A stretch of 64,000 nt of DNA from Methylacidiphilum infernorum V4 (GTDB taxonomy: Bacteria > Verrucomicrobiota > Verrucomicrobiia > Methylacidiphilales > Methylacidiphilaceae), in contig NC_010794.1 of assembly GCF_000019665.1 (NCBI RefSeq), positions 1,736,001 to 1,800,000 on the forward strand, given 5' to 3'. Under the pieces are notes generated by a model, which searched no databases, was not told the origin of the DNA, and was given only the letters and a program-made list of their open reading frames with translations. This document shows positions 44,529-54,154 of the stretch, piece after piece (the first letter of the stretch is position 1; every line of letters starts with the position of its first letter). Made by a program: the position numbers and the translations under genes.

Positions 44529-45569
44529 ATGCACAAGGTCAGTGGGTTTTTTCTCTGTTTTATCTGTTTGCCCCTTCTTTCCTTTTTTTCCTCGAACCCC
44601 GGTTATTCTCAAGAAATTGCTCCTGATAAAGTCAAAACCATCTTCGGCATCGTCCCCAAAGTTGCAGAAAATCCTTCTAATCCCGTTACTCCTGAGAAGG
44701 TCAACTTGGGGCGCTATCTCTTTTTTGAACCCAGGCTTTCAAAGAGTTCTAAAATCAGTTGCAATTCCTGCCATAGCTTGGCTAATAGCGGGGTTGATGG
44801 CCTGCCGACTTCAATCGGTCATAAATGGCAAATCGGTCCAAGAAATGCTCCCACGGTATTGAATGCGGCCTTGGAATTCACCCAATTTTGGGACGGTCGA
44901 GCCAAGGATGTCGAAGAACAAGCCATGGGACCGATGCTAAATCCCAAGGAAATGGCCTCGACCAAGGAACTCGTGGTCCAAAGGCTGAAAAGTATCCCCC
45001 AATACGTGGAAATGTTCAAGAAAGCATTTCCTGATGAAACCGATCCGGTCAGTTTTGAGAACGCGGCAAAAGCGATAGCTGCCTTTGAACGCACCCTCAT
45101 AACCCCGTCTCGTTTTGACCGATACATGGACGGAGACCTGTCGGCGTTAAGTCCCGAAGAAAAAGAAGGACTGAAGACTTTTATCCAGACCGGTTGTATT
45201 TCCTGCCATAATGGAACGGGTATTGGAGGAGGAATGTTCCAAAAATTCGGCTTGGTCCACAAGGTTAGCTGGTTGCAGGACCTGGGGAGATTCGAGGTCA
45301 CCAACAACCCGGCGGATAAATATGTTTTCAAAGTTCCTTCTCTACGCAACGTGGCTAAAACCGCTCCCTATTTCAACAATGGTCATACTTGGTCTTTAGA
45401 AGAGGCGGTAAAAACGATGGGGTATGTGCAGCTTGGAAAGAATTTAACCGATGAAGAAGTAAAGAAAATCGTGAGCTTCCTCGGCAGTCTTTCTGCAGAA
45501 CCTCCCCTGCAAGTTACTCTACCCAATCTCCCTCCTTCGACACCACAAACCCCAAAACCAATGCCTTAA
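44529..45569 (+). CDS. Exported di-haem cytochrome c peroxidase
   Basis: Periplasmic peroxidase of the CcpA/MauG class (346 residues). The ATG at 44529 has AAGAGG in front and gives a proper signal peptide (LCFICLPLLSFFSSNPGYSQ). Two haem-binding sites are visible: SCNSCHSLANSGVDG (near residue 80) and GCISCHNGTGIGGGMF (near 225). RNAPTVLNAALEFTQFWDGR and VPSLRNVAKTAPYFNNGHTW are family blocks. The end is a Pro-rich tail (NLPPSTPQTPKPMP). It would reduce H2O2 using c-type cytochromes. Confidence 0.92.
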   Translation: MHKVSGFFLCFICLPLLSFFSSNPGYSQEIAPDKVKTIFGIVPKVAENPSNPVTPEKVNLGRYLFFEPRLSKSSKISCNSCHSLANSGVDGLPTSIGHKWQIGPRNAPTVLNAALEFTQFWDGRAKDVEEQAMGPMLNPKEMASTKELVVQRLKSIPQYVEMFKKAFPDETDPVSFENAAKAIAAFERTLITPSRFDRYMDGDLSALSPEEKEGLKTFIQTGCISCHNGTGIGGGMFQKFGLVHKVSWLQDLGRFEVTNNPADKYVFKVPSLRNVAKTAPYFNNGHTWSLEEAVKTMGYVQLGKNLTDEEVKKIVSFLGSLSAEPPLQVTLPNLPPSTPQTPKPMP

Positions 45570-45708
45570 AAGGGTGATTTTTAGAGGAAAACTAAGCCTT
45601 GGATTTCGGGTTTTAGCTTGTATTGGCTCCTCTTTTTATAAGAGCGGTGTTTTTTTCTTCTTTTTCTAAGGCTAATAAGGATATGAAAACGGAGCATGCA
45701 TTTTGGCC

Positions 45709-47868
45709 ATGAATATTTTTAAAAAGATTCCCTCTCAAATCTTTATTTTAAGCTTATTTTTTTTTCAAAGCCCTCCAGAAATCCACGCTATTCATCCTCA
45801 AAGAATAATTTTAGACAGTTACAATGACTTTGCCCAAGGAACTTCTGAAAGTGTCGAAATAAAAGCCGAAGGAACGCTTGTTCCCTCCCCTTTCATGGAA
45901 AAAATTTGCAGCCTTCCTGCCGAACAAACCTGGTCAATCTTGGCTGAATCTTTAGACAGTTGCCTTGTAGGAACATCTCCAGAGGGGAAGTTGTTTCGCG
46001 TCAAAAAAGACGGTTCATACCAACTCATCGCCAAGTTTCCCGAAGGGAATGTTTCAGCCTTAGCCAAAAACAAGAAGGGAGAGATCTTCGTCGGCACTTC
46101 CCCCGATGGGAAAATTTACAAAATCGATACAAACGGCCACTTTACCGTCTTTTTTGATCCAAAGGAAAAATACATATGGAGTCTTATTTGTGATGATAAA
46201 TCTAATGTCTATGTAGGAACCGGAATTGGAGGACGTATTTACCGGTTAACCGCCGAGGCCAAAGGAGAAATTTATGCCACGGTCAATGAAACCCATGTCC
46301 GTACCTTGCTTTTCCATCCTGCAAAAGATACCTTGCTTGCGGGAACGGCAAACAGGGGAGCCATTTACGAAATTTTCCAAGGAGGCAAATCCATCCTTCT
46401 TGTCGATCCTGAAAAAGATGAGATCAACCAACTGGTAGCTGGAGAGGAGGGAAACGTTTACTTTTCTACCGTCGGAAAGAAAAAATCTCCTCGGATACAA
46501 AATCAATCCCCACAGGACAGCTCCTCCTTACTGCCAGAAGGGTGGATAGAAGTCAGTGGAGAACCCGACGAAACCAAGGAGTATCCCAGCACAAAAACTC
46601 AACCCCTCGTCTCGATAAAGCCTTCTATTCCTCCAAGGCTTTCCGAAATCTGGAAAATGGAAAAAACAGGGACAGCCTATCCCATTTGGAGCAGCAAGGA
46701 TTTTGTTTTTGCCATCCAGTGGTTTAAGGACCGGCTTTTCATAGGATCAGAGTCCGGAGGTTATATCTACTCGATTGATTCCAATGGGAAAATGGATCGG
46801 GTGATGAAAACGGATTCTAACCAGGTTAATGCCTTTGCCTTAAGTGGGAACCAACTATTCATTTCTTCAAGCAATCCCGTTCACATTTATTTGAGCGGAG
46901 AAAGTGCGCGTGAAAGAGAATCTGTCTATCGTTCTTGGCCTTTAGATGCAGGATCGATAGCCAAATGGGGATCAATAAGGCTGGAAAAAGAAGGAAACGT
47001 TGAAATCCTCACAAGAACGGGTAATACCCATAGGACAGAAGCGGGATGGTACGGGTGGCAGCCGCTCGTGGACAACCATTGTGTAAGTCCAAAGGGCAGG
47101 TACTTGCAATTCGAACTTCGGCTCGGGAAAAACGCCAAGGTGAGCCGGGTCGAAATCGCCTGTTTACCCGAGAATATTCCTCCTAAAATCGAATTGTTAA
47201 AAATCCTCCCTTCCGGAATTTCTTATAGCAGTCTAACGATGCCTCCTCCGCCCCCTCCAACCAAGACGATCGATCAGCTTCTTTCTCACGATGAAAAACC
47301 CCCTGAGTTTGAAAGCCAAGCCCTTCCCCCGCGATTTCAGATCAAGGAAAGCCGGGGACTTCGGACAGCCGTTTGGAAGGCTGTTGATCCGGATGGAGAT
47401 GACCTAAAGTACTGCATTTTCTTTAGGCCTTTTCTTTCTCCTCGCTGGACAGTCCTTGCCAAGGACCTGGATGAAAGTTTATTTAGCTGGGATACAACCG
47501 GATGGCCGGATGGCTTTTATGTCCTCAAAGTAGAAGCTACGGATGAAAAGGATAATCCTTTGGGCATGGGGTTAAAAGCCTCTCTAGAAAGCCGTCCTTT
47601 CCTGGTTGATAATACTCCTCCCAAGATCCACATCCAGAATAAAACCCTAAACGCCATTAGTCTAACGGTATCGGATGAAGGCAGCGGGATTAAAACGGTG
47701 GAAATTTCCGAAGATGGGAAAAACTTTACTCCCCTTTATCCCAAGGAAGGAGTACTGGATTTTCAAAAACAAGAATTTGTCATTTCCCTGACCCAAGAAA
47801 AGAAAATCCTTTTTATTCGTGCTGAAGATGAAAGCGGCAACATCTCCAATGCCCTTGTCAACCAGTGA
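45709..47868 (+). CDS. Exported beta-propeller protein of unknown function
   Basis: No specific family recognised. The 719-residue protein has a signal-like N-terminus (MNIFKKIPSQIFILSLFFFQ). Repeats of about 45 residues follow, such as CLVGTSPEGKLFRVKKDGSY, IFVGTSPDGKIYKIDTNGHF and VYVGTGIGGRIYRLTAEAKG. These are blades of a seven-bladed-like propeller in the first half. The second half holds an Ig-like region (WDTTGWPDGFYVLKVEATDE, PPKIHIQNKTLNAISLTVSD). It is likely cell-surface or periplasmic and may bind other proteins or glycans. An alternative TTG start at 45703 is less likely. Confidence 0.7.
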   Translation: MNIFKKIPSQIFILSLFFFQSPPEIHAIHPQRIILDSYNDFAQGTSESVEIKAEGTLVPSPFMEKICSLPAEQTWSILAESLDSCLVGTSPEGKLFRVKKDGSYQLIAKFPEGNVSALAKNKKGEIFVGTSPDGKIYKIDTNGHFTVFFDPKEKYIWSLICDDKSNVYVGTGIGGRIYRLTAEAKGEIYATVNETHVRTLLFHPAKDTLLAGTANRGAIYEIFQGGKSILLVDPEKDEINQLVAGEEGNVYFSTVGKKKSPRIQNQSPQDSSSLLPEGWIEVSGEPDETKEYPSTKTQPLVSIKPSIPPRLSEIWKMEKTGTAYPIWSSKDFVFAIQWFKDRLFIGSESGGYIYSIDSNGKMDRVMKTDSNQVNAFALSGNQLFISSSNPVHIYLSGESARERESVYRSWPLDAGSIAKWGSIRLEKEGNVEILTRTGNTHRTEAGWYGWQPLVDNHCVSPKGRYLQFELRLGKNAKVSRVEIACLPENIPPKIELLKILPSGISYSSLTMPPPPPPTKTIDQLLSHDEKPPEFESQALPPRFQIKESRGLRTAVWKAVDPDGDDLKYCIFFRPFLSPRWTVLAKDLDESLFSWDTTGWPDGFYVLKVEATDEKDNPLGMGLKASLESRPFLVDNTPPKIHIQNKTLNAISLTVSDEGSGIKTVEISEDGKNFTPLYPKEGVLDFQKQEFVISLTQEKKILFIRAEDESGNISNALVNQ

Positions 47869-47948
47869 TCAAGCGCAGTTCCAAGTGCAAGGAATAGAGC
47901 TAGCCGCTACCTTTTATGCTCCTCCCCTTAAACCTACTGCCCCTAAAT

Positions 47949-47989
47949 TTTCGTTTACCGAAACGATCCGGATCCCCAGGTAAACGAAA
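47949..47989. repeat. Perfect 11-bp inverted repeat with nested 10-bp palindrome
   Basis: TTTCGTTTACC (47949-47959) and GGTAAACGAAA (47979-47989) are exact inverted repeats. The 19-base loop contains GATCCGGATC, itself a perfect palindrome. It begins 81 bases after the propeller stop. It may act as a terminator or protein-binding site; there is no T-tract to decide. Confidence 0.55.
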
Positions 47990-48570
47990 CGCAGGCTCGA
48001 TTCTACAAACTAGGATAATACAAAAAAGGCCGATCATCTGGCTTCCGATAAAGGGTAAAACTGGCGGCCAAGAATAGAGGCTAACCTTTTTTAAGCTGGA
48101 CCGGAGGTTTCTGCGCTACCAATAAAGAAAACAACGGCTGGATGCCCTTCTCACAGCCGGGCTCTAAGAAAAAGGAAATAATTTCCACTTTCTTCTCGCC
48201 GCTTTCTCTGCTTGGAGGGAAGCCGCCCAGGTCTCGAAACAAGCTTTCCCTTTAGGGCAAGAGGCAGAACCTGTTATACTCAGGGTTCAAGTGCTGCGGG
48301 AAGATGGAAAAATAAGAAACCTTTCCCGATCAAGCAAAAAGAAAAGCTTAGCCCTGGCCGGCGTCAACCTTCATCAAGTGTTGAAGAACTGTAATCTCCA
48401 GGGATTGCCAGGTTCACACCGGGGTAAATACAGGCGATCAACCGGCCGATCTCATCCTTGAGTATGGTTTGAGGAGCTGAAACTTGGGTAAGGAACACGG
48501 CAACAAAGCTCGGGCTTATGCCCAAAAGACCGCTTTTCTCTTCTTTGTCAACCCATTACAAGGAAATGCG

Positions 48571-48590
48571 AAGGGCAATCCTTGCCCTTT
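48571..48590 (-). terminator. Hairpin after ftsH
   Basis: AAGGGCAA and TTGCCCTT with a three-base loop (48571-48589) form an exact stem starting 21 bases beyond the ftsH stop. A T-run is present only in the plus orientation, so on the ftsH strand it may stop exonucleases or act as a weak terminator. Confidence 0.45.
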
Positions 48591-48609
48591 TAAGATAACC
48601 TCGCTTCAA

Positions 48610-50673
48610 TTAAGCCGGGGCTCCTTCAAGACCGGGTAAAAGCCCACCATCTTTAGTGGTTTCTTCCTGTCTTGCCGGGCTCTTCGTAGAAGAAGCTTCA
48701 CCTCCATTGGAAACTGGGGAAGAATTCTTTGAAGGAGGATTGGTCATCTTTCCCGTTTTCACAATTTCGGTCACTTGGTCGGCATTGAGGGTCTCATACT
48801 CCAAGAGGGCTTGGGCTAACGCTTCGACTTTATCTTTATGCTCCAGGATAATTCTTTTAGCCTTTTCATAAGCCGCCTGGATGAAATGTTGGACCTCGTG
48901 GTCAATTGCACGAGCCGTGGCTTCACTATAGCCTCTTGAAGTTCCTAACTCCCTACCGAGAAAAACCATTGAAGAGTCATCGGCGTAATGGACCATGCCT
49001 AACTTTTCACTCATCCCCCACTCACACACCATTTTCCGAGCATACCAAGTAGCCTGGCGAATATCACCGCTGGCTCCACTCGATATATCACCCAAGAAAA
49101 CTTCCTCAGCCACCCTGCCTCCCATGGCTACGCAGAGATCATCCAGGACCTCTTTCTTTCGGGCATTGTATTTATCGGAAGCAGGAAGCATCATCGTCAC
49201 GCCCAATGCAGGCCCTCGCGGGATAATCGTAACCTTGTGTATGGGATCGGTATTTTCCAAGAGGACATTGAGAACGGCATGGCCTGCTTCATGATATGCG
49301 GTGGTCTTTCGCTCTTCCTCGCTCATGGCAAGGCTGCGGCGCTCCTTACCCCACCTCACCTTGTCCCTGGCTTCTTCCAAATCCGGTTGATCAACGTTAT
49401 CTTTGCCTTTTTTAGCGGCTATTAACGCCGCTTCATTGATTAGGTTAGCTAACTCGGCTCCGGAAAATCCGGGTGTACCCCTTGCCAGCGCGGAAAGATC
49501 GGCATTTTTTGAAAGCTTAATCTTTTGCGCATGAACCCTAAGGATCTGTTCACGACCCCGGATATCGGGCAAGTTTACCCGAACCTCGCGGTCAAACCTT
49601 CCGGGTCTCAAAAGCGCGGGATCCAACACGTCCTTCCTATTGGTCGCCGCAATGACGATAACTCCTTCTTGAGACTCGATCCCATCCATTTCAACCAAAA
49701 GAGCATTTAAAGTCTGTTCCCGTTCATCATGGCCTCCGCCAAGGCCGGTTCCTCGAGCACGTCCAACCGCATCGATTTCGTCAATAAAGACGATGCATGG
49801 AGCATGACGCCGGGCTTGTTCAAACATGTCCCGAACTCGTGAGGCTCCCACGCCCACGAACATCTCCACAAAATCCGAACCACTAATGCTGAAAAAGGGC
49901 ACGTCGGCTTCCCCCGCTATAGCCTTGGCCAGCAGAGTTTTTCCTGTTCCCGGAGGCCCCACCATCAAAACACCTTTGGGAATCCTTCCTCCGAGTTTCT
50001 GGAATTTCTTTGGGTCCTTGAGAAATTCAACCAGCTCCTGGACTTCTTCCTTGGCCTCTTCCACTCCCGCAACATCTTTGAAAGTCACCTTTGTTTTTCC
50101 TCCGCTCAAGAGACGCGCTCGGCTCTTTCCAAAGCTGAAGGCCCCCCTGCCCGCCATCCTAATCTGTTGGCGGAACAGAAAATAAAGAGCCAAAATAAAC
50201 AAAAGGAAGGGAAGAACGCTTAAAAAAGCTTGCCCCCAAAAATTGTGAATGACTTTGACATCGATTTCGGGGAACCCCTTGGATGCTAAGAACTGTTTTA
50301 AGTCCCTGTTGAATTCCAAGTCAACTACGGTGCGAAACGGAACAACGATTTCCGCATTTTCGGTTGGCCCCGCCGGCCGCGTGTACCTTCCCTCCAGAAA
50401 TGTCTGCCCGGTAGATGTATCCCGGATAAAAACCAAGGCCTTGACCCTTCCCTGGTCTAAAAGCCGTGTCAACTGGGGAAGGGATTTCTGCTCAATTCCC
50501 GGACCCTGATTCACGCTGACATAATAAGCCAGCACGACAAAAAGAATTGAAACAAGAAAGAAAAGAAATCCTTTCCAATTCGATTCACCGCCCGGTTCGT
50601 TTTTCGATGAATCGTTTCTTTTTAACGATGAACCTTTTTTCATTTTTGGAAATTGCAATGAAGACTTTGGCAT
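48610..50673 (-). CDS. ftsH: ATP-dependent zinc metalloprotease FtsH
   Basis: Membrane-anchored AAA+ protease for quality control of membrane and regulatory proteins (687 residues from the ATG at 50673). It has two hydrophobic segments around a periplasmic FtsH_ext domain, then a cytoplasmic AAA domain with [20 protein letters not shown] (Walker A), [15 protein letters not shown] (Walker B) and the arginine-finger region [12 protein letters not shown]. The peptidase has [14 protein letters not shown] (HExxH). The promoter at 50700-50728 predicts a transcript starting near 50693, which excludes the longer frame beginning at 50709. The C-terminal tail is low-complexity and polar. Confidence 0.95.
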   Translation of the reverse strand: MPKSSLQFPKMKKGSSLKRNDSSKNEPGGESNWKGFLFFLVSILFVVLAYYVSVNQGPGIEQKSLPQLTRLLDQGRVKALVFIRDTSTGQTFLEGRYTRPAGPTENAEIVVPFRTVVDLEFNRDLKQFLASKGFPEIDVKVIHNFWGQAFLSVLPFLLFILALYFLFRQQIRMAGRGAFSFGKSRARLLSGGKTKVTFKDVAGVEEAKEEVQELVEFLKDPKKFQKLGGRIPKGVLMVGPPGTGKTLLAKAIAGEADVPFFSISGSDFVEMFVGVGASRVRDMFEQARRHAPCIVFIDEIDAVGRARGTGLGGGHDEREQTLNALLVEMDGIESQEGVIVIAATNRKDVLDPALLRPGRFDREVRVNLPDIRGREQILRVHAQKIKLSKNADLSALARGTPGFSGAELANLINEAALIAAKKGKDNVDQPDLEEARDKVRWGKERRSLAMSEEERKTTAYHEAGHAVLNVLLENTDPIHKVTIIPRGPALGVTMMLPASDKYNARKKEVLDDLCVAMGGRVAEEVFLGDISSGASGDIRQATWYARKMVCEWGMSEKLGMVHYADDSSMVFLGRELGTSRGYSEATARAIDHEVQHFIQAAYEKAKRIILEHKDKVEALAQALLEYETLNADQVTEIVKTGKMTNPPSKNSSPVSNGGEASSTKSPARQEETTKDGGLLPGLEGAPA

Positions 50674-50699
50674 ACCAATAAATATTATTTTTTTTAAAC

Positions 50700-50728
50700 A
50701 TAATACCACTACAAAGAAATTCTTGCAA
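50700..50728 (-). promoter_or_regulatory. Sigma-70 promoter of ftsH
   Basis: Read on the minus strand: TTGCAA (50723-50728), a 17-base spacer, then TATTAT (50700-50705). Start expected near 50693, about 20 bases before the ATG at 50673. Confidence 0.6.
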
Positions 50729-50801
50729 ACGAAAGCTGGGATTTATGGAGATTTTCCTCTTTTTTTATCGGAAGAATTTGAAACAAATCCTAGGGGAATC
50801 C

Positions 50802-52139
50802 ACCGTATTCTTTGGCTTGCTCACCCCTGCCTAAATAGGAAAGAAGCAGGCTTCCCGCTTCATCGAGGCCGGTTTCGTTCTCGCCTTGCGACCAAGACCA
50901 GAGCCTTCCCCTCCAGGAGCCGACACCGTGGAACTCACGGCCAAATCCTTGCGATTCACTGGGGCGTCCACCTCCCGGTGTTGCTCAGCCCCACAGGCTG
51001 GACAGCTCCACCTCCGCGCCAAGATCGGCAAGCTTTCCAACCGGTGCCCGCAGCAGGAACGGCTCTTGCTGCCGGAAAAGATCGGATCGGCGACCACCTC
51101 CCCGCCTCGGATCGCGACCTCTTATTCCAACTGCCGCCGCAACTCCTAGAAGCCCACCTCTGCGATCGACCGAGCCATTCTCGGGTTGCCTATCATGTCA
51201 CTCACCGCCAGGCCCTCAGGCGCCGCTGGGCTAAAACCGGCGTCTGAGTCCAGTCGTGGGCTTGAGCAGGACCTCCATGCGGCTGTCAGCGATTCTGCCG
51301 TCAAGCCTCGCCAGCTTCTCCCTGGCCTTGCCCCGGCTGACCGACTTCTTCCTCTTGGAGCCCAGGCTCAGCACTAGGCTGCGCAAGCGGTCCAGCAGCT
51401 CCTTGGGCGGCTTGGAACTGGTCACCTTCTTCCCAGCCGAGATCCTTGCCAGGGCCTACACGGCCGGATCCACGCCCACCGCGCCTTGGTTTTCGGTTGG
51501 GGGTAGGAACAAGGCGGCCGGGTGTGTCCACAACGATGCGGGCGAACCACTTGCCGGAGATGCCGGCAGGACGCTGCCGACATGATCTTGCCAGTAAAAC
51601 GCAAGACCTGGAACATGCGCTCCCAGCCGATCTTGGGGATTCGAATCTGCAAACCGTCGCCTTCAAACCGGCGGCTTGTGAGGGTGAAACGGTCGCGAAC
51701 GGCTTTCTTAGGAAGAGTTGAGGTAACGGATCCGTCCGGCAAAGAAGTCCTGGAACGGTTGCCAGACTGGATAATCGCCGCTTTAGGAGCGCACTTGGCA
51801 GCTTCGGGCATCCACGGGTATTGATTGTGCTCGAGCGCATTCAACAGGCTTTGTAGCGAAGCCCGCAAAGGCTTCGGTATAGAGGCGTCTTTTCCCCATG
51901 CCTCGTACCGCTTTCCCATTTTTTGCCCCAAGCCCAATTGTCGACAAAGGGGGCTGTTCCCGCCGCCTCGGGCAAAACAATCAGCCTGCTTTTTGTTTGG
52001 ATCCTGGACGATCTTGTGGGCGATCAGCACCGCGACCCCACTGGAACTGGGCAGCCTCACGAACGCAGCCCTTCTTGCGCGAGCTGTTCGAAACGCACAC
52101 CGCAGAAACGAGCACCTCAGAAGCGAACCGATCAAACCC
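50802..52139 (-). mobile_element. Decayed TnpB insertion sequence
   Basis: About 1340 bases related along the whole length to the intact element at 37814-39250. The right end ACCGTATTCTTTGGCTTGCT is recognisable but diverged. The left end, GATCAAACCC, lies at the mqnE stop codon. It is more G+C-rich than neighbouring genes. Older than the 37814 copy, judged by the number of frameshifts and substitutions. Confidence 0.75.
50831..52032 (-). pseudogene. tnpB pseudogene (frameshifts and stops)
   Basis: The N-terminal part (LIAHKIVQDPNKKQADCFAR, PWMPEAAKCAPKAAIIQSGN) and the central RLRSLVLSLGSKRKKSVSRG lie in different frames. The C-terminal zinc ribbon with SKSRSCCGHRLESLPILARR and WSCPACGAEQHREVDA is split off in a third. 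The last RuvC acid region reads HREVDAPVNRK instead of HDRDLNAAKN, so the active site is gone as well. Comparing it with the intact copy shows it cannot make TnpB. Confidence 0.8.
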
Positions 52140-53280
52140 TAGCAGGCAAATAAGAATTAGGCTCTAGTTTCCGGTAATAGGTATCCCGACGTATGGGAAT
52201 TTTTCCCGCATTTTCAATCGCCTTTCTTAAGGTGGCAACGGTCTGTCCCGGGGGTGTCTTCGATCCGGCCATGTGAAAGATTCTTTCCTTTTCAATCGTC
52301 CCGTGCAAGTCATCTGCCCCGTAATTGAGGGCGAGTTCTGCAACGGCCATTCCCGAACTGATCCAGTAGGCCGTTACGTGATCAAAGTTATCCAAGAACA
52401 GCCGGCTGAAGGCAATCGTTTTTAAAAAATCGATGCTCGTAGCCTTCTTTATATTTCCCAGCTTTGTGTTTTCCGGTTCAAAGGCAAAAGGAATAAAAGC
52501 ACAAAAGCCCTTCGTTTCATCTTGAAGTTCCCGAAGCCTCGATAGGTGATCAACTCGATGGGCAAGGGTTTCAACATGGCCAAAAAGCATTGTCGCCGTA
52601 CTTTTTTTCTTCAGGTTGTGCCACCGCCTGTGCACTTCGAGCCACTCATCGGCGCTTTCTTTACCTGCACAGATCCTTTTTCTTATTTCCGGATCAAATA
52701 TTTCGGCTCCTCCCCCCGTTAAAGAATCCAGGCCGGCGGATGCAAGGTCAACCAGGACCTCTTGGATAGATTTCTTGGCGATTCTTTTCGCCAAATGGAT
52801 GATCTCTACGGCCGTAAAGGCCTTAATCATTACCTGGGGCAATTTTTCTTTTATTGCTCGGATCAAATCGAGGTAATAAGAATAGGGTAGCTTCGGGTGC
52901 AATCCGCCTACGCAATGAACCTCCGTGGCCCCTTTTGCCGCCGCCTCTTCGGTTTCTTTAACCAGTTCTTCTATGGAATGGGTAAAAGCTCCTTGTTGGC
53001 CATTTCTTCTATAAAAAGCACAAAATTGACAGCTCAAGATACAAACATTCGAATAATTCAGGTACCGGTTAAGAATATAGGTAACCACATGCCCATTCTT
53101 ATCCCTGGAAACCCAATCGGCAAGGCTGCCTACAAAATTCACGTCCGGACAGGCATAAAGACGCAGCCCATCTTTAACGCTCAACCTAAGGCCATTACCG
53201 ATTTTCTCTACTATATCCGCTAATCCCAGCCGCAGGGAACGATCTAAGAAAGTCGAATAGATATTCTCGTTGATTCTCAT
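52132..53280 (-). CDS. mqnE: Aminofutalosine synthase
   Basis: Radical-SAM enzyme of the futalosine pathway to menaquinone (382 residues). The cluster motif is NVCILSCQFCAFYRRNGQQG (CxxxCxxC). ATEVHCVGGLHPKLPYSYYL and VMIKAFTAVEIIHLAKR, with AEIFDPEIRKRICAGKE, identify MqnE rather than MqnC. The stop TGA (52132-52134) falls within GGGTTTGA at the edge of the decayed TnpB element, so the last codons were shaped by, or selected as, the insertion site. It is cotranscribed with mqnP and ubiX-like genes. Confidence 0.9.
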   Translation of the reverse strand: MRINENIYSTFLDRSLRLGLADIVEKIGNGLRLSVKDGLRLYACPDVNFVGSLADWVSRDKNGHVVTYILNRYLNYSNVCILSCQFCAFYRRNGQQGAFTHSIEELVKETEEAAAKGATEVHCVGGLHPKLPYSYYLDLIRAIKEKLPQVMIKAFTAVEIIHLAKRIAKKSIQEVLVDLASAGLDSLTGGGAEIFDPEIRKRICAGKESADEWLEVHRRWHNLKKKSTATMLFGHVETLAHRVDHLSRLRELQDETKGFCAFIPFAFEPENTKLGNIKKATSIDFLKTIAFSRLFLDNFDHVTAYWISSGMAVAELALNYGADDLHGTIEKERIFHMAGSKTPPGQTVATLRKAIENAGKIPIRRDTYYRKLEPNSYLPARV

Positions 53281-53284
53281 AACC

Positions 53285-54148
53285 TTACACGGAGAGACTC
53301 AATAGAACTCCCACGAAAATAAACAGGCTGATCCAAGCATTCATATTAAAAAAGGCCATGTTGATCTGCCTTCTTCCCCCGGTTCTGCTCAATATATGCT
53401 CATAACCAAGGATAACGGCCACCACTCCAAGAGCTATCCAATAAGGGCTTCTCATATCACCGATCAATCCAAAAACAGCCCAACTGATCCATGCTAAAAA
53501 ATGTAACAAGGCGGCTAGCTTCAATGAAAATGGCTCTCCAAATTGGGCCGGCAGTGAATATAGGCCAACCCGCCTATCAAATTCCACATCCTGTAGAGCA
53601 TAGATAATGTCAAAGCCAAAAGTCCAGAAAAAGACGGCAAGGGATAACAAGCAGGGCAGAGGACTTGCAAGGCTTCCTTTTACCGCCGCCCATGCTCCAA
53701 GAGGAGCCAAGCCCAGGCACAATCCAAGGACGGCGTGAGAATAGGGCCCAAATCTCTTGGTCAATGAATAAAAAACGATGAGAAAAGCCGCTAAAGGAGA
53801 AAGGAAAAAACAAAAAGAATTCAAAGAAAAAGCTCCAAGCTCAAATATCCCTAAGGAGACGATGCCTAGGGCCAAGGCTTCCCTCTTGGTTGCAAGTTTT
53901 GTCCTTCCTTCTGTCCGAGGATTTTGTTTATCAAATTCCCAATCCAGGAACCGGTTAAAAGCCATTGCCGCTGTCCTTGCTCCAATCATACAAAGCAATA
54001 TGCCTATGAAAATTTTCATTGGAGGCATCCCCTTTGCCGCAACAGCCATAGAGGCCAACGCAAAAGGAAGGGCAAATAGCGTATGAGAAAATTTTACAAG
54101 TTCAAAAAGATTTCTTATCTTGATAAAAAGGTTTTTTAAACCGTTCAT
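53285..54148 (-). CDS. mqnP: UbiA-type prenyltransferase (MqnP)
   Basis: Polytopic membrane prenyltransferase (287 residues) attaching the isoprenoid tail to the naphthoate ring. Two Asp motifs bind the prenyl diphosphate: AFNRFLDWEFDKQNPRTEGR and IIYALQDVEFDRRVGLYSLP. VKFSHTLFALPFALASM is the usual first helix. Position between mqnE and a UbiX-like gene supports the menaquinone (MqnP) rather than ubiquinone role. Stop and mqnE start are four bases apart. Confidence 0.87.
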   Translation of the reverse strand: MNGLKNLFIKIRNLFELVKFSHTLFALPFALASMAVAAKGMPPMKIFIGILLCMIGARTAAMAFNRFLDWEFDKQNPRTEGRTKLATKREALALGIVSLGIFELGAFSLNSFCFFLSPLAAFLIVFYSLTKRFGPYSHAVLGLCLGLAPLGAWAAVKGSLASPLPCLLSLAVFFWTFGFDIIYALQDVEFDRRVGLYSLPAQFGEPFSLKLAALLHFLAWISWAVFGLIGDMRSPYWIALGVVAVILGYEHILSRTGGRRQINMAFFNMNAWISLFIFVGVLLSLSV

Positions 54149-54154
54149 TCCATT

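Larger units (their letters stand above)
47869..48609. other. Long intergenic region between the propeller gene and ftsH
   Basis: About 740 bases without a recognisable intact gene. It contains a large inverted repeat (47949-47989) and a possible relic coding stretch on the plus strand around 48255-48400. A 60-codon frame at 48212-48394 is also unsupported. The hairpin following ftsH (48571-48590) is described separately. Confidence 0.4.

Noticed and set aside
48212-48394. 60-codon plus-strand frame, and an overlapping frame around 48255-48400 (REDGKIRNLSRSSKKK)
   Set aside because: Possible relic of a gene, but there is no start with a ribosome-binding site and no family match; kept only as a note in the intergenic entry.
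52132-53280. Calling this gene MqnC (dehypoxanthine futalosine cyclase)
   Set aside because: The EVHCVGGLHP and IKAFTAVEI blocks fit MqnE, not MqnC.
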